Shown piece by piece: positions 27,546 through 37,168 of a stretch of 64,000 bases of DNA; within the stretch, counting starts at the first letter, position 1; every line of letters starts with the position of its first letter. The position numbers were made by a program, and so were the translations under genes. The DNA is from Polaribacter haliotis (GTDB taxonomy: Bacteria > Bacteroidota > Bacteroidia > Flavobacteriales > Flavobacteriaceae). The stretch is from NCBI RefSeq assembly GCF_014784055.1, contig NZ_CP061813.1:893501-957500 (forward strand). Direction: 5' to 3'. The notes under the pieces are model-generated. The model did no database searches, was not told the origin of the DNA, and saw only the letters and a list, made by a program, of their open reading frames with translations.

Positions 27546-27574
27546 TAAGACGATTAAACCCTACTTTTGTTACA
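27546..27574 (-). promoter_or_regulatory. ECF-type promoter of YqaE gene
   Basis: On the minus strand TGTAAC (27574-27569), a spacer of exactly 16, then CGTCTTA (27552-27546), 26 bases before the ATG. This is the cleanest of the CGTCTTA-type sites. Confidence 0.7.
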
Positions 27575-27588
27575 ATAAAATCTTTTGA

Positions 27589-29244
27589 TCATTTACTTTC
27601 TGGTGTTTTTACTCCCTTTGGAAAATTTATTTTTTGATACCAACCACGTCCGTCAATTGGCAATACGTTTGTTCTTTCTGCCCAAGCATACCATTTCTTA
27701 CTTAATTGCTCGATTCTTTCTGGAAATTCAGAAGCTAAATTTGTAGTTTCAGATCTATCGTCTTTTAAATTATACAATTCCCAATCTTTAAAATACGGGT
27801 ATTCTTGCGTGTTTAAAGAGACCAATTTCCAATCTCCATCTCTCATTCCTCTGGCTCCTGTATGTTCGAAATAAATAGCTCTATTGTGAACATTATCCCC
27901 ATTAAAAGTAGCTACTAAACTCTCTCCTTCTAAAGGTGTGATTTTGTTTTCTTTGTATGTTTTAGGATATTCAACTTCAGCCAACTCTAAAATCGTTGGC
28001 ATAAAATCGATTACATGTCCCATTTGGCTTTTTAAGGTTCCTTTTTCTTTGATTCCTTTTGGCCAATGTGCAATTAATGGAGTTGAAACGCCTCCTTCAT
28101 GTTCCCATTTTTTATAATTTCTAAAAGGTGTATTACTTACATTTGCCCATGCTTTTCTGTAGCTTTCAAAAGATTTTTCGGTTCCTAAATCTGCTAATTC
28201 TTTGCTTTCTCCTCTTGAAATTGGTTGTAAGCAACCACCATTATCAGAAAGGAAAAGAATTAAAGTATTATCTAATTGATTGTGTTTTTTTAAGGTTGAA
28301 ATAATACGTCCAATTCCTTGATCCATACAATCGATTTGCGCTGCATAAATGGCCATTCGCTTATCCATATCTATCTTTTCATCTTCGGAAAGTGAATCCC
28401 AATCTGCAATATCCTTGTCTTTTTCAGAAAGTTTTACGTTTTCGTCAATTACGCCCAATTCTTTCATTTTATCAAAACGTTTTTTTCGTAAGACATCCCA
28501 ACCTTCCATATATTTTCCTTGGTATTTTTTAATGTCTTCTGGTTTTGCTTGAATTGGCCAATGAGGAGCAATATGAGCAACATACATAAAAAACGGATTG
28601 ACCTTTTCCTCCATATGTTTTTCAATAAAATTAGAAGAAGCATCGTTTACAGCATCTGTAAAATAAAAATTTTCATCTGGCTCAATGTGCGTATTTCCAT
28701 CGTATAAATTATCAGGATTAAAATAATCTGAAGCACCTTTTAGAATTCCAAAAAAACCATCAAAACCTCTTTGTAAAGGCCAATTGTGGTTTGGACTATC
28801 TTGGGCACTTTCATCATCTTTATTTACGTGCCATTTTCCAGAAACATAGGTAGAATAACCAGAATTTTTCAACGCTTCTCCAATAGTAACACAATTATTA
28901 TTCAATTCTGCTGTGTAACCTGGGTTCCCTAAATCTACTTTTGTCATCCAACCCAAACCAGTTTGGTGTGGATATAAACCTGTTAACAAAGACGCTCTTG
29001 TTGGGCAACATCTAGATGTATTGTAAAACTGTGTGTAACGAATTCCGTTATTTGCCAAAGCATCTAAATTCGGTGTTTCTATTTCTCCTCCATAACTTCC
29101 AATATCAGAAAAACCCATATCGTCAGCCAAAATGACAATAATATTTGGTTTTGATTTTTCAACTGTTTTTTCTTTATGCTGACAAGAATTAAAATTGATA
29201 AAAATTCCTGCGAATAAAATGAATGAGAGTTGGTTGAATTTCAT
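27589..29244 (-). CDS. Arylsulfatase, lipoprotein-like
   Basis: A 551-residue type I sulfatase with a lipoprotein-like signal (NFNSC, C21). The fold starts NIIVILADDMG. The activation motif is C79-C80-P81-T82-R83, with C79 the expected formylglycine. The SDNGG and HVIDFMPT segments fit the metal-site and C-terminal parts of family S1 enzymes. Substrate unknown, and the enzyme needs a formylglycine-generating maturase, which is not in the window. It is separate from the smaller sulfatase 4 kb away and shares only the motif with it. Confidence 0.93.
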   Translation of the reverse strand: MKFNQLSFILFAGIFINFNSCQHKEKTVEKSKPNIIVILADDMGFSDIGSYGGEIETPNLDALANNGIRYTQFYNTSRCCPTRASLLTGLYPHQTGLGWMTKVDLGNPGYTAELNNNCVTIGEALKNSGYSTYVSGKWHVNKDDESAQDSPNHNWPLQRGFDGFFGILKGASDYFNPDNLYDGNTHIEPDENFYFTDAVNDASSNFIEKHMEEKVNPFFMYVAHIAPHWPIQAKPEDIKKYQGKYMEGWDVLRKKRFDKMKELGVIDENVKLSEKDKDIADWDSLSEDEKIDMDKRMAIYAAQIDCMDQGIGRIISTLKKHNQLDNTLILFLSDNGGCLQPISRGESKELADLGTEKSFESYRKAWANVSNTPFRNYKKWEHEGGVSTPLIAHWPKGIKEKGTLKSQMGHVIDFMPTILELAEVEYPKTYKENKITPLEGESLVATFNGDNVHNRAIYFEHTGARGMRDGDWKLVSLNTQEYPYFKDWELYNLKDDRSETTNLASEFPERIEQLSKKWYAWAERTNVLPIDGRGWYQKINFPKGVKTPESK

Positions 29245-29279
29245 AAAATAGTTGATTGATTTGAAAGCATTTCTTCAAC

Positions 29280-29287
29280 CAAAGATA
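29280..29287 (-). promoter_or_regulatory. Candidate -7 box of the arylsulfatase gene
   Basis: Minus strand TATCTTTG, a TAnnTTTG match, 36 bases before the ATG. The -33 element is not obvious. Confidence 0.35.
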
Positions 29288-29348
29288 AAGAGTTAAACAA
29301 CTAAAAAAGTTTAATTATTATTATTTGAAGGTATATAAATTGTCAAAA

Positions 29349-29385
29349 ACAAAAAAAATCCCACAAAAGTGGGATTTTAAGTTTT
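29349..29385. terminator. Terminator after the M14 peptidase gene
   Basis: A 10-bp stem AAAATCCCAC (29355-29364) / GTGGGATTTT (29369-29378) with a 4-base loop; an A-run on the left gives the U-tract for minus-strand transcripts from the M14 gene. Confidence 0.85.
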
Positions 29386-29406
29386 ATATGAAATAATGTT
29401 TTTTAT

Positions 29407-31902
29407 CTACATTTTATCTCCAAAGAAAATAGCATTCAATAACAACTTATTAGTTCCGTACCAAAAAGCTCTAAAGTTTGTATTGTCAGTAAAAACTAAT
29501 ACTCTTCCTCTTCCCATTCTTTGTACTTTAAAAGGAACTGTATTCTTAATTACTTTTGCGTTTTCTTTCGAAATATAACCACTTAATAATGGATTTGAAG
29601 TATATTGAATTGGATTGTTATAACTCTTTTTGTCTGCTTTTATAAAGATTGTTGAATTTCTAAATAACGCAATTTCATCGTTTTTATAACCAAAATTAAT
29701 AGGATGAGATCTGTCTGTTTTAGCTTCAAATATTGCACCTCCAATAACCTGTGCACCAGACTTTAACCCTCTATTTTCAAAAGAAATATCTTTAATAGTG
29801 TCTATCTTGGTTTTATCAAATTCTAAATTGATAAATTTCTTACTAAACAACCATCTTGCGGTATTTTTATAACCAATTAAAATTCCGCCATTTTGTACCC
29901 AAGTTCTTAATTTTTCTTCAGCAGATTTTCCTAAATTATAACTACTTGGAACCACAATTGCAGTATATTTACTAATATCTACTCTCGAGAAATAGCTCAT
30001 ATCTAAACGTGTTAAAGCCATATCGAAACGTTGGTCTAATAGGTGCCAAATTTCTCCAGAATCGTTTCCTGCAATTCCATCTCCAACCAACATTGCCACT
30101 TTTGGTTTGTCAATTGAGCTAAAATTATTAGAACCTAAATCAATTCCATCATTTAAACCAGTTGAAACTCCATTAATTGAAACGTGACTTTCCTCTGCCG
30201 TTTTTTGTAAAAATTGATACATTTCTAAAGCATTCAATTTTTGATTCTGAACAGGAATAAAAATCGTTCCATAATCGTAAGAATTGCCACCATTATTAAA
30301 GTTTTTCATTGAAACTTTTGCACGCAAACCTTTTTGTAAAATAGCGTTTAAAGCTTTTGGAGCATAATATTCGTTCCAAGGCATTAAATAACCATAATCA
30401 CTTTTAAACGAAACAGTTCCTGTTTTCATTTTTAAATCTTCAATTTCATTTCCTGCTTTCGAAAGTGAAATATTTTCGGCATAATCAACCCCAAAAGAAT
30501 GGTTAAAAGTCCATGCAGAAACATCATAAAACAAACTATCTTTAAAAGTTTTACGAACATCGAACATCGCTTTTACCAAACGTTGGTTCTTCTGATTCAT
30601 AGGAACTACATAGCTGTATCCTTTTTTAAATGTTTTTCCATTTTGAGTAAAATCTGACTTTACATCGTGAATTTTCACTTGATGACGTTTTAAAACTTCT
30701 GCTAAATGATAACTTTTCGCAGCATCTTTTTCATCACCAAAAACTATTGCTTTATTTGAGAACCCGCTTCTAGATTCTTTGTAAAAATCTTGCTGATATT
30801 GTAAAATTTTTACTCTCATTTTTCTGGCAGCTTCCAAAGTAGATAATGCTGCTGTAAACTGATTTCTAATTGTAAAAGGGAACGTTAAAATACCATTAGA
30901 AGTTTCTTGAGCATGACCTCTTGAACTTGCTTGCTCAAACAAAATTCCAATACTTCCATTAATATCTGGGAAGGTAGAACCTTTTCCATAATAGAAATCG
31001 TCGAAACTTTCTTCTGAATAATATAAAGAACCTATTTTATCCAATGCTTTTGCATGATATGTTGCAATTTCTTTCGTTAAATCTTGATTCATTTGTGGCG
31101 TCAAAGGATTTGTTCTACTTGGTATTCCAGGTTGAAAAAAGAAACTCGAATTGCTTCCCATTTCATGATGATCCGTTAAAATATTTGGCATCCATTTATG
31201 AAAACTTGCAATTCTTGCACGACTTTCTGGCAATTGAACTGGCAACCAATCTCTGTTCATATCAAACTGATAATGGTTGGTTCTTCCTCTTGGCCAAATC
31301 TCTGAATATTCACGATCATTAGGATCGGGATTTATGTTTTTACTTCGGTTCGTATTTGCCCAATATGCAAAACGTTGCAAACCATCAGGATTAAAAGAAG
31401 GATCAAATAAAATAACCGTATTTTCTAATAAATCATCGATTTCGCCTCCTTCTGCAGCAGCTAAATAATAAGCTACAGCCAAGGCTGCATTCGATCCACT
31501 TGGCTCATTTCCATGAATGGAAAAACCTTGATACACCACAATTTTATTGTTTGAAACATCTGCTGAATTATTTGTTGCATCTACATGATTTTTTCGGATG
31601 TTTTCTAAACTTTGATGATTTTTTGGAGAAGTAATCGTCAATAATAACAAAGGTCTATCTTCAAACGTTTTTCCTCTATTTTCAATCGTAATTCTGTTAG
31701 ATGAAGCTGCTAAAGCCTTCATATATTCCACCAATTTATCGTGTGTAATATGCCACTCTCCTACTTCATGACCAATTACAGATTTTGGTGTAGGAATGTT
31801 TTTATTATACGTTACATCTTTAGGTAAATAATAAGATAAATCTACTTTTTGTGCAGAAATTGAAATGGATATAAATAAAAAAAGAAATAAGAGTTTTTTC
31901 AT
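29407..31902 (-). CDS. M14-family zinc carboxypeptidase with C-terminal amidotransferase-like domain
   Basis: An 831-residue exported peptidase. Signal peptide at 1-18, catalytic domain with the zinc pair in IHGNEPSG (H and E), a third zinc-ligand candidate in LTDHHEMGS and a catalytic Glu candidate in LFEQASSRG. The C-terminal third reads VAMLVGDG...WHLLDQ...AIVVPSS...NGGILIG, which resembles a DJ-1/GATase-like fold of unknown use. The ATG at 31902 begins the signal peptide; a longer frame from 31968 is rejected because a TATATTTG promoter box lies inside it. A protein-scavenging role fits. Confidence 0.88.
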   Translation of the reverse strand: MKKLLFLFLFISISISAQKVDLSYYLPKDVTYNKNIPTPKSVIGHEVGEWHITHDKLVEYMKALAASSNRITIENRGKTFEDRPLLLLTITSPKNHQSLENIRKNHVDATNNSADVSNNKIVVYQGFSIHGNEPSGSNAALAVAYYLAAAEGGEIDDLLENTVILFDPSFNPDGLQRFAYWANTNRSKNINPDPNDREYSEIWPRGRTNHYQFDMNRDWLPVQLPESRARIASFHKWMPNILTDHHEMGSNSSFFFQPGIPSRTNPLTPQMNQDLTKEIATYHAKALDKIGSLYYSEESFDDFYYGKGSTFPDINGSIGILFEQASSRGHAQETSNGILTFPFTIRNQFTAALSTLEAARKMRVKILQYQQDFYKESRSGFSNKAIVFGDEKDAAKSYHLAEVLKRHQVKIHDVKSDFTQNGKTFKKGYSYVVPMNQKNQRLVKAMFDVRKTFKDSLFYDVSAWTFNHSFGVDYAENISLSKAGNEIEDLKMKTGTVSFKSDYGYLMPWNEYYAPKALNAILQKGLRAKVSMKNFNNGGNSYDYGTIFIPVQNQKLNALEMYQFLQKTAEESHVSINGVSTGLNDGIDLGSNNFSSIDKPKVAMLVGDGIAGNDSGEIWHLLDQRFDMALTRLDMSYFSRVDISKYTAIVVPSSYNLGKSAEEKLRTWVQNGGILIGYKNTARWLFSKKFINLEFDKTKIDTIKDISFENRGLKSGAQVIGGAIFEAKTDRSHPINFGYKNDEIALFRNSTIFIKADKKSYNNPIQYTSNPLLSGYISKENAKVIKNTVPFKVQRMGRGRVLVFTDNTNFRAFWYGTNKLLLNAIFFGDKM

Positions 31903-31926
31903 CTGAATTAGAGTTTGGTTAGTACA

Positions 31927-31934
31927 CAAATATA
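31927..31934 (-). promoter_or_regulatory. Candidate -7 box of the M14 peptidase gene
   Basis: Minus strand TATATTTG, 24 bases before the ATG at 31902. Orientation and distance fit a Bacteroidota promoter, and its position argues against the longer start. No clear TTG at -33. Confidence 0.45.
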
Positions 31935-32216
31935 TGAATTCAAAAATGTTCTTTTTAAAATTTAACATTCATTTAAGTTTTGTAATTAAAACGGATATTT
32001 CTTTTCAAACCAATAGAAAAAATAATCATAAATTAATAATTATAGAATTAGAACAATGGAAATTGAATTTAAAATTTTTCAACTAATAGAGAGTACTATC
32101 TAACCTTACATTCAAAAAAAATGATATTGAGATGCAACTATTTATTAAAGTATTGCTTAATAGGGTTAAAATATAATTTATATGAGACACTGATTCTTTT
32201 TGTTTAAGAGTAATTT
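31935..32216. other. Noncoding stretch before the orphan ECF sigma gene
   Basis: About 280 AT-rich bases with no open frame that looks coding and no clear hairpin. The right end abuts a CGTCTTA element (32217-32223), a possible ECF -10 without a matching TGTAAC -35. Confidence 0.5.
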
Positions 32217-32240
32217 CGTCTTAAGTAATAAATTGACTTG

Positions 32241-32771
32241 ATGATAGAATTAGATATTTTAGTAAAGAATTTTAAAAACAAAGACCATCTTGCTTTTGAA
32301 GAATTATATAACATGTACCATAAGAGTATATTTGGTGTTATTTTTAATATGATAAAAGATACTGAAATTGCAAATGATTTAACTCAAGATGTATTTGTAA
32401 AAGCTTGGAACAATTCTGAAAAATACTCAATTAAAAAAGGGAGATTTTTTACTTGGCTACTTAACATTGCTAAAAACACAACTATTGATAAAATTAGATC
32501 TAAATCTTATAAAAACAACAAAAAAAATGTTAGTTCAGAAGATTTTCTAAACAGTTTCATGTGTAATATAAATTCAGATTCTATTACTAATGCTATCGGT
32601 TTAAAAAATATGGTATCTAATTTAGAACCGAAAATAAAGAACATATTAAACTTAATCTATTTTGAAGGCTTTACTCAAAAAGAAGTTTCAGAAGAGTTAA
32701 ACATTCCTCTGGGAACAGTTAAAACAAGAAAAAGAAATGGTTTAAATTTATTAAAAACATTATTTGTTTAA
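32241..32771 (+). CDS. ECF-type RNA polymerase sigma factor (no adjacent anti-sigma)
   Basis: A 176-residue group 4 sigma factor. Region 2 has LAFEELYN and DLTQDVFVKAWN; region 4 has the HTH FTQKEVSEELNIPLGTVKTRKRNG. The ATG at 32241 is chosen; the preceding TTG codon is only one residue earlier. No anti-sigma gene follows, and the next gene starts after 165 bp, so it looks orphaned; relatives often pair with an RskA-type anti-sigma. The upstream CGTCTTA could be part of an autoregulated promoter, but the -35 does not fit. Confidence 0.9.
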   Translation: MIELDILVKNFKNKDHLAFEELYNMYHKSIFGVIFNMIKDTEIANDLTQDVFVKAWNNSEKYSIKKGRFFTWLLNIAKNTTIDKIRSKSYKNNKKNVSSEDFLNSFMCNINSDSITNAIGLKNMVSNLEPKIKNILNLIYFEGFTQKEVSEELNIPLGTVKTRKRNGLNLLKTLFV

Positions 32772-32936
32772 ATGTTTCTTTGAATTTTTTCTTAAATAAT
32801 AGCTTTATTTACTGATAATCAAAAATTACTCTTTTATAATTTAACAAATCCATAAAAATTTAGAAACTCTAGCGCTATTCAGTATTAATGGAAATATTAT
32901 TCAGATATTTGTAATTAGATACTTTTTCAATTACAA

Positions 32937-35834
32937 ATGATTCAGAATACTACTTTAGAAGCTTTACACAACTCACTTTCTGGTGATGTTTTATTCGATA
33001 ATTTACACAAAACATTATATGCAACAGATGCTTCTGTGTATAGAAAAATTCCTTTGGCAGTTGCGTTTCCAAAAGATGTAAAAGACCTTAAAACATTAAT
33101 TGCTTTTGCAACCGAAAATAAAATCACTTTAATACCAAGAACTGCAGGAACTTCTTTGGCAGGACAATGTGTTGGAGATGGAATTGTGGTAGATGTTTCT
33201 AAACATTTTACGAAAACGCTTCATTTTGACGAAAAAGTGAAAACCATAAAATTAGAACCAGGAATTGTAAGAGATTCTTTAAATGTGTATTTAAAACCTT
33301 TTGGCTTATTCTTTGGCCCAAATACATCCACTTCTAACAGATGTATGATTGGTGGAATGGTGGGTAACAATTCTTCTGGAAGTACTTCTATAAAATATGG
33401 AGTAACTCGTGATAAAGTATTGGAAATTGAAGCTATTTTGAGTGATGGCTCTTCAGCAATATTTAAAGAAATAAGTTCGAATGAGTTTCTTGAAAAAACA
33501 AAATTAGAAACTTTAGAAGGACAAATTTATAAAAGTATTTATTCGGAATTAATTTACGATTCTGCACAAGATGAAATTAAAAAGGAGTTTCCAAAACCAG
33601 AAATTCATAGAAGAAATACAGGTTATGCTGTTGATGAGTTTTTAAAATCAGATTTGTTTGGCGGTACAGAACCAACCATAAATGTTGCAAAATTCTTATC
33701 AGGAAGTGAAGGAACATTGGCTTTTTCTACTTCCATAACTTTACAATTAGACAACTTACCTCCTACTGAAAGTATTATGGTTTGTTCTCATTTTACAAGT
33801 ATTAACGAGAGTTTAATTGCGACGTTAACTGCCATGAATCATAATTTATACAATTGTGAATTGATGGACAAAGCCATTTTAGATTGTACAAAAAACAATA
33901 GAGAATTGGCTAAAAATAGGTTCTTTTTACAAGGAGACCCAGAAGCAGTTTTAATGTTAGAAGTTTCTGCAAATACATTGCCAGAAGCAGAATTGTTGGC
34001 AGATAAATTGATTGTAGATTTAGAAAAAAACAATTTCGGATATCATCATCCTAAAGTATATGGAAAAGATATTGCAAAAGTCCATTATTTAAGAAAAGCA
34101 GGTTTAGGAGCTTTAGGAAATATGGTTGGCGACATGAAAGCTGTTGCTTGTATTGAAGATACAGCTGTGGCTTTAGAAGATTTGCCAAATTATATTAAAG
34201 AGTTTACCAAAATTATGGATAAGTATCAGCAAGACGCAATTTATTATGCGCATGCTGGAGCTGGAGAATTGCATTTACGCCCCATTTTGAATTTGAAGAA
34301 GAAAGCAGATGTTGTTTTGTTCAGAAAAATAACCACAGAAACTGCGGAATTAGTAAAAAAATACAAAGGTTCTTTTTCTGGAGAACATGGAGATGGAATT
34401 GTACGTGCAGAATTTATTCCATTAATGATTGGTGAAGAAAATTATCAATTATTAAGAAGAATTAAAAAGGCTTTTGATCCCAATAATGTTTTCAACAAAG
34501 GGAAAATTACAGATGCTTTTGCCATGGATGAAAATCTACGTTATGAAGTGGATAGAATTGAACCCCAAATAAAAACGATTCAAGATTTTTCTGATAGCGA
34601 AGGAATTTTAAAACTCGCTGAAAAATGTAACGGTTCTGGAGATTGTAGAAAACCAGTAGAAGCTGGAGGAACTATGTGCCCAAGTTACAGAGCTACAAAA
34701 GATGAAAAAGACACCACAAGAGCAAGAGCAAATACATTGCGTGAGTTTTTAACAAATTCCGACGAAGCAAATAAATTTAATCATAAAGAATTAAAAGAAG
34801 TTTTCGATTTGTGTTTAAGCTGTAAAGCGTGTGCTTCTGAATGCCCAAGTAATGTTGATATTGCTACTATGAAAGCCGAGTTTTTATATCAATATCAAGA
34901 AACAAACGGCTATTCTTTTAGAAGTAAATTATTTGCTAATAATGTAAAATACAACAAATTAGGAAGCATTGTTCCTGCTTTAACAAACGCTATTTTAAGT
35001 ACACCATTTGCAAAAGCAGCAATGGGAGTTGCACAGAAAAGAAGTGTTCCTAAATTGGCTCCAAAAACATTTAAAAAATGGTTTCAAAAACAACCTTCTT
35101 CAAAAAACAATAAAACTATTTATTTATTTTGTGATGAATTTACAAACTTTTACGATGTCGAAATTGGAAAAGATGCTTTCTACTTGTTAGAAAAATTAGG
35201 CTATAATTTACAACTTATAAATCACGAAGAATCTGGAAGAAGTTTTATTTCTAAAGGGTTTTTAAAAGAAGCAAAAGCAGTTTGTAATTTAAATGTAGAA
35301 ATATTTAAAGATATTATTACAGAAGAAACTCCGTTAATTGGAATAGAACCTTCAGCAATTTTAACTTTTAGAGATGAATATATTCGTTTAGCAGATGATA
35401 AAAAAGCCGCAGAAAAAATTGCTAAAAATGTCTTTACTTTTGAAGAGTTTTTAGCCAAAGAATTAGAAAAAGGTAATTTAGATACTTCTCTTTTTACTTC
35501 AGCAACTAAAACTTTAAAAATTCATGGACATTGTCATCAAAAAGCATTGTCTGGAACACATGCAAGTTTTCAAATTTTAAATCTTCCAAAAAACTACTCT
35601 GTAACAATTATAAATTCTGGATGTTGTGGAATGGCAGGTTCATTTGGTTACGAAAAGGAACATTACAATGTTTCTATGCAAGTTGGTGAAGATACATTGT
35701 TTCCAAAAGTAAGAAACACACCAAAAGAAACAGAGATTGTTGCTGCTGGAACAAGTTGCAGACATCAAATTTTTGATGGGACAAAACGTATTGCAAAACA
35801 CCCAATTACTATTTTAAAAGAAGCGCTTTTATAG
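32937..35834 (+). CDS. FAD-linked and Fe-S-containing oxidoreductase (D-2-hydroxyacid/D-lactate dehydrogenase type)
   Basis: A 965-residue fusion of a GlcD/DLD-like FAD domain and a GlpC/CCG-like Fe-S domain. Visible: PRTAGTSLAGQC and GGMVGNNSSGS for FAD binding, SGEHGDGIVRAEF in the substrate domain, then two cysteine clusters CNGSGDCRKP...MCPS and C626-x2-C629-x2-C632-x3-C636 in CLSCKACASECP, then GHCHQKAL and GCCGMAGSFGYE of the CCG domain. It likely oxidises a D-2-hydroxyacid and passes electrons to the quinone pool. Substrate not determined. Confidence 0.9.
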   Translation: MIQNTTLEALHNSLSGDVLFDNLHKTLYATDASVYRKIPLAVAFPKDVKDLKTLIAFATENKITLIPRTAGTSLAGQCVGDGIVVDVSKHFTKTLHFDEKVKTIKLEPGIVRDSLNVYLKPFGLFFGPNTSTSNRCMIGGMVGNNSSGSTSIKYGVTRDKVLEIEAILSDGSSAIFKEISSNEFLEKTKLETLEGQIYKSIYSELIYDSAQDEIKKEFPKPEIHRRNTGYAVDEFLKSDLFGGTEPTINVAKFLSGSEGTLAFSTSITLQLDNLPPTESIMVCSHFTSINESLIATLTAMNHNLYNCELMDKAILDCTKNNRELAKNRFFLQGDPEAVLMLEVSANTLPEAELLADKLIVDLEKNNFGYHHPKVYGKDIAKVHYLRKAGLGALGNMVGDMKAVACIEDTAVALEDLPNYIKEFTKIMDKYQQDAIYYAHAGAGELHLRPILNLKKKADVVLFRKITTETAELVKKYKGSFSGEHGDGIVRAEFIPLMIGEENYQLLRRIKKAFDPNNVFNKGKITDAFAMDENLRYEVDRIEPQIKTIQDFSDSEGILKLAEKCNGSGDCRKPVEAGGTMCPSYRATKDEKDTTRARANTLREFLTNSDEANKFNHKELKEVFDLCLSCKACASECPSNVDIATMKAEFLYQYQETNGYSFRSKLFANNVKYNKLGSIVPALTNAILSTPFAKAAMGVAQKRSVPKLAPKTFKKWFQKQPSSKNNKTIYLFCDEFTNFYDVEIGKDAFYLLEKLGYNLQLINHEESGRSFISKGFLKEAKAVCNLNVEIFKDIITEETPLIGIEPSAILTFRDEYIRLADDKKAAEKIAKNVFTFEEFLAKELEKGNLDTSLFTSATKTLKIHGHCHQKALSGTHASFQILNLPKNYSVTIINSGCCGMAGSFGYEKEHYNVSMQVGEDTLFPKVRNTPKETEIVAAGTSCRHQIFDGTKRIAKHPITILKEALL

Positions 35835-35837
35835 TTT

Positions 35838-35870
35838 ACAGTATTTAGTCGCGGTTTTCAGTTAAAGCCT
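35838..35870. repeat. Remnant of intergenic repeat before the aldo/keto reductase
   Basis: The stretch contains TTTAGTCGCGGTTTTCAGT just after a gene stop, like dispersed gap-filler sequences I recall in this family. Only one copy is in this window, so the call is tentative. Confidence 0.25.
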
Positions 35871-36080
35871 CACAAAATACTTTAATTGAAAACTAATCAT
35901 TTTTCGTACATTTAGTTTTAAATGGTTCTACGAAATATCTTTAGATATTCATATTTTCAGGTTATTTACTAGGTAAAAACCAGCAATAATGGAATATCAA
36001 CATTTATTTATAACGTTTACAATAATCTCAATTGGTAGCTAATTTGCTACTTTGGGTTTTAAAAAAAGTATATTAAAATT

Positions 36081-37079
36081 ATGACAAAAAAAAGTAATTA
36101 TGTAGCAGATGAAAATCGCTATGAAAAAATGAAATACAGAAGAACTGGAAATAGTGGTTTATTATTACCAGAAATTTCTTTGGGTTTATGGCACAACTTT
36201 GGTGATGATGACAATTTTAAAAATTCTAGAAACCTTCTAAAATGTGCTTTTGATAACGGAATTACACATTTCGATTTGGCAAATAATTATGGACCTCCTC
36301 CTGGTTCTGCTGAAAAGAATTTTGGAAAAATATTAAAAAAAGATTTTAGTGCATACAGAGATGAATTGATAATTTCATCTAAAGCAGGTTATAAAATGTG
36401 GGAAGGACCTTATGGCGAATGGGGTTCCAAAAAATATTTGGTTTCTAGTTTAGACCAAAGTTTAAAAAGGATGAATTTAGATTATGTAGATATTTTTTAT
36501 CATCATAGACCAGATTATGATACACCTTTAGAAGAAACTATGAGTACTTTAGATCTAATGGTTAGACAAGGAAAAGCATTGTATGTTGGTTTGTCTAATT
36601 ATCAGCCAGAAGAAGCAGAAAAAGCATTTAAAATTTTAAAAGGTTTAGGGACTCCTTGTTTAATACATCAACCAAGATATAGTTTGTTCGATAAATGGAT
36701 TGAAAATGGTTTGTTAGATTTATTAGGTAATTCTGGAGTTGGCGCAATTTGTTTTTCGCCTTTAGCACAAGGAATGTTAACCAATAAATACATAAAAGGT
36801 TTACCAAAAGATTCTAGAGCCGTAAAAGATAGTCCTTTTTTAAATACAGAACAGGTAGTGGAAATGTTACCTAAAATTAATGCATTAAATGAAATTGCAA
36901 AAAACAGGAATCAAAATTTGGCACAAATGGCAATATCTTGGATTTTAAAAGACAATAGAATTACTTCTGTTTTAATTGGAGCAAGTAAAACAGAACAAAT
37001 TTTAGATAGTGTAAAAGCCATTGAAAACACAACATTTACTAACAGCGAAATATTAGAAATTAATAAAATTACAGATTAA
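36081..37079 (+). CDS. Aldo/keto reductase (YghZ/L-glyceraldehyde 3-phosphate reductase type)
   Basis: A 332-residue NADPH-dependent reductase. The catalytic tetrad is visible in FDLANNYGPPPGSAE (Asp and Tyr), SSKAGY (Lys) and FYHHRPDYDTP (His). The insertion GPPPGSAE and the segment KMWEGPYGEWGSKKY are typical of the YghZ/GprA subgroup that clears toxic aldehydes such as L-glyceraldehyde 3-phosphate and methylglyoxal. No operon partners are close; it stands alone between AT-rich spacers. Confidence 0.93.
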   Translation: MTKKSNYVADENRYEKMKYRRTGNSGLLLPEISLGLWHNFGDDDNFKNSRNLLKCAFDNGITHFDLANNYGPPPGSAEKNFGKILKKDFSAYRDELIISSKAGYKMWEGPYGEWGSKKYLVSSLDQSLKRMNLDYVDIFYHHRPDYDTPLEETMSTLDLMVRQGKALYVGLSNYQPEEAEKAFKILKGLGTPCLIHQPRYSLFDKWIENGLLDLLGNSGVGAICFSPLAQGMLTNKYIKGLPKDSRAVKDSPFLNTEQVVEMLPKINALNEIAKNRNQNLAQMAISWILKDNRITSVLIGASKTEQILDSVKAIENTTFTNSEILEINKITD

Positions 37080-37168
37080 CAAAGCATAACAGATTATTAA
37101 ACAACATTTTAAATATTTATTGATTTATCTAATAAACACTATCTTTAAATGAATTAATAGATTTTATT

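Noticed and set aside
22271..29244. Two sulfatases, an S8 and an M14 peptidase as a polysaccharide-utilisation locus
   Set aside because: No SusC/SusD pair, glycoside hydrolase or carbohydrate regulator is present, and the genes face different directions.
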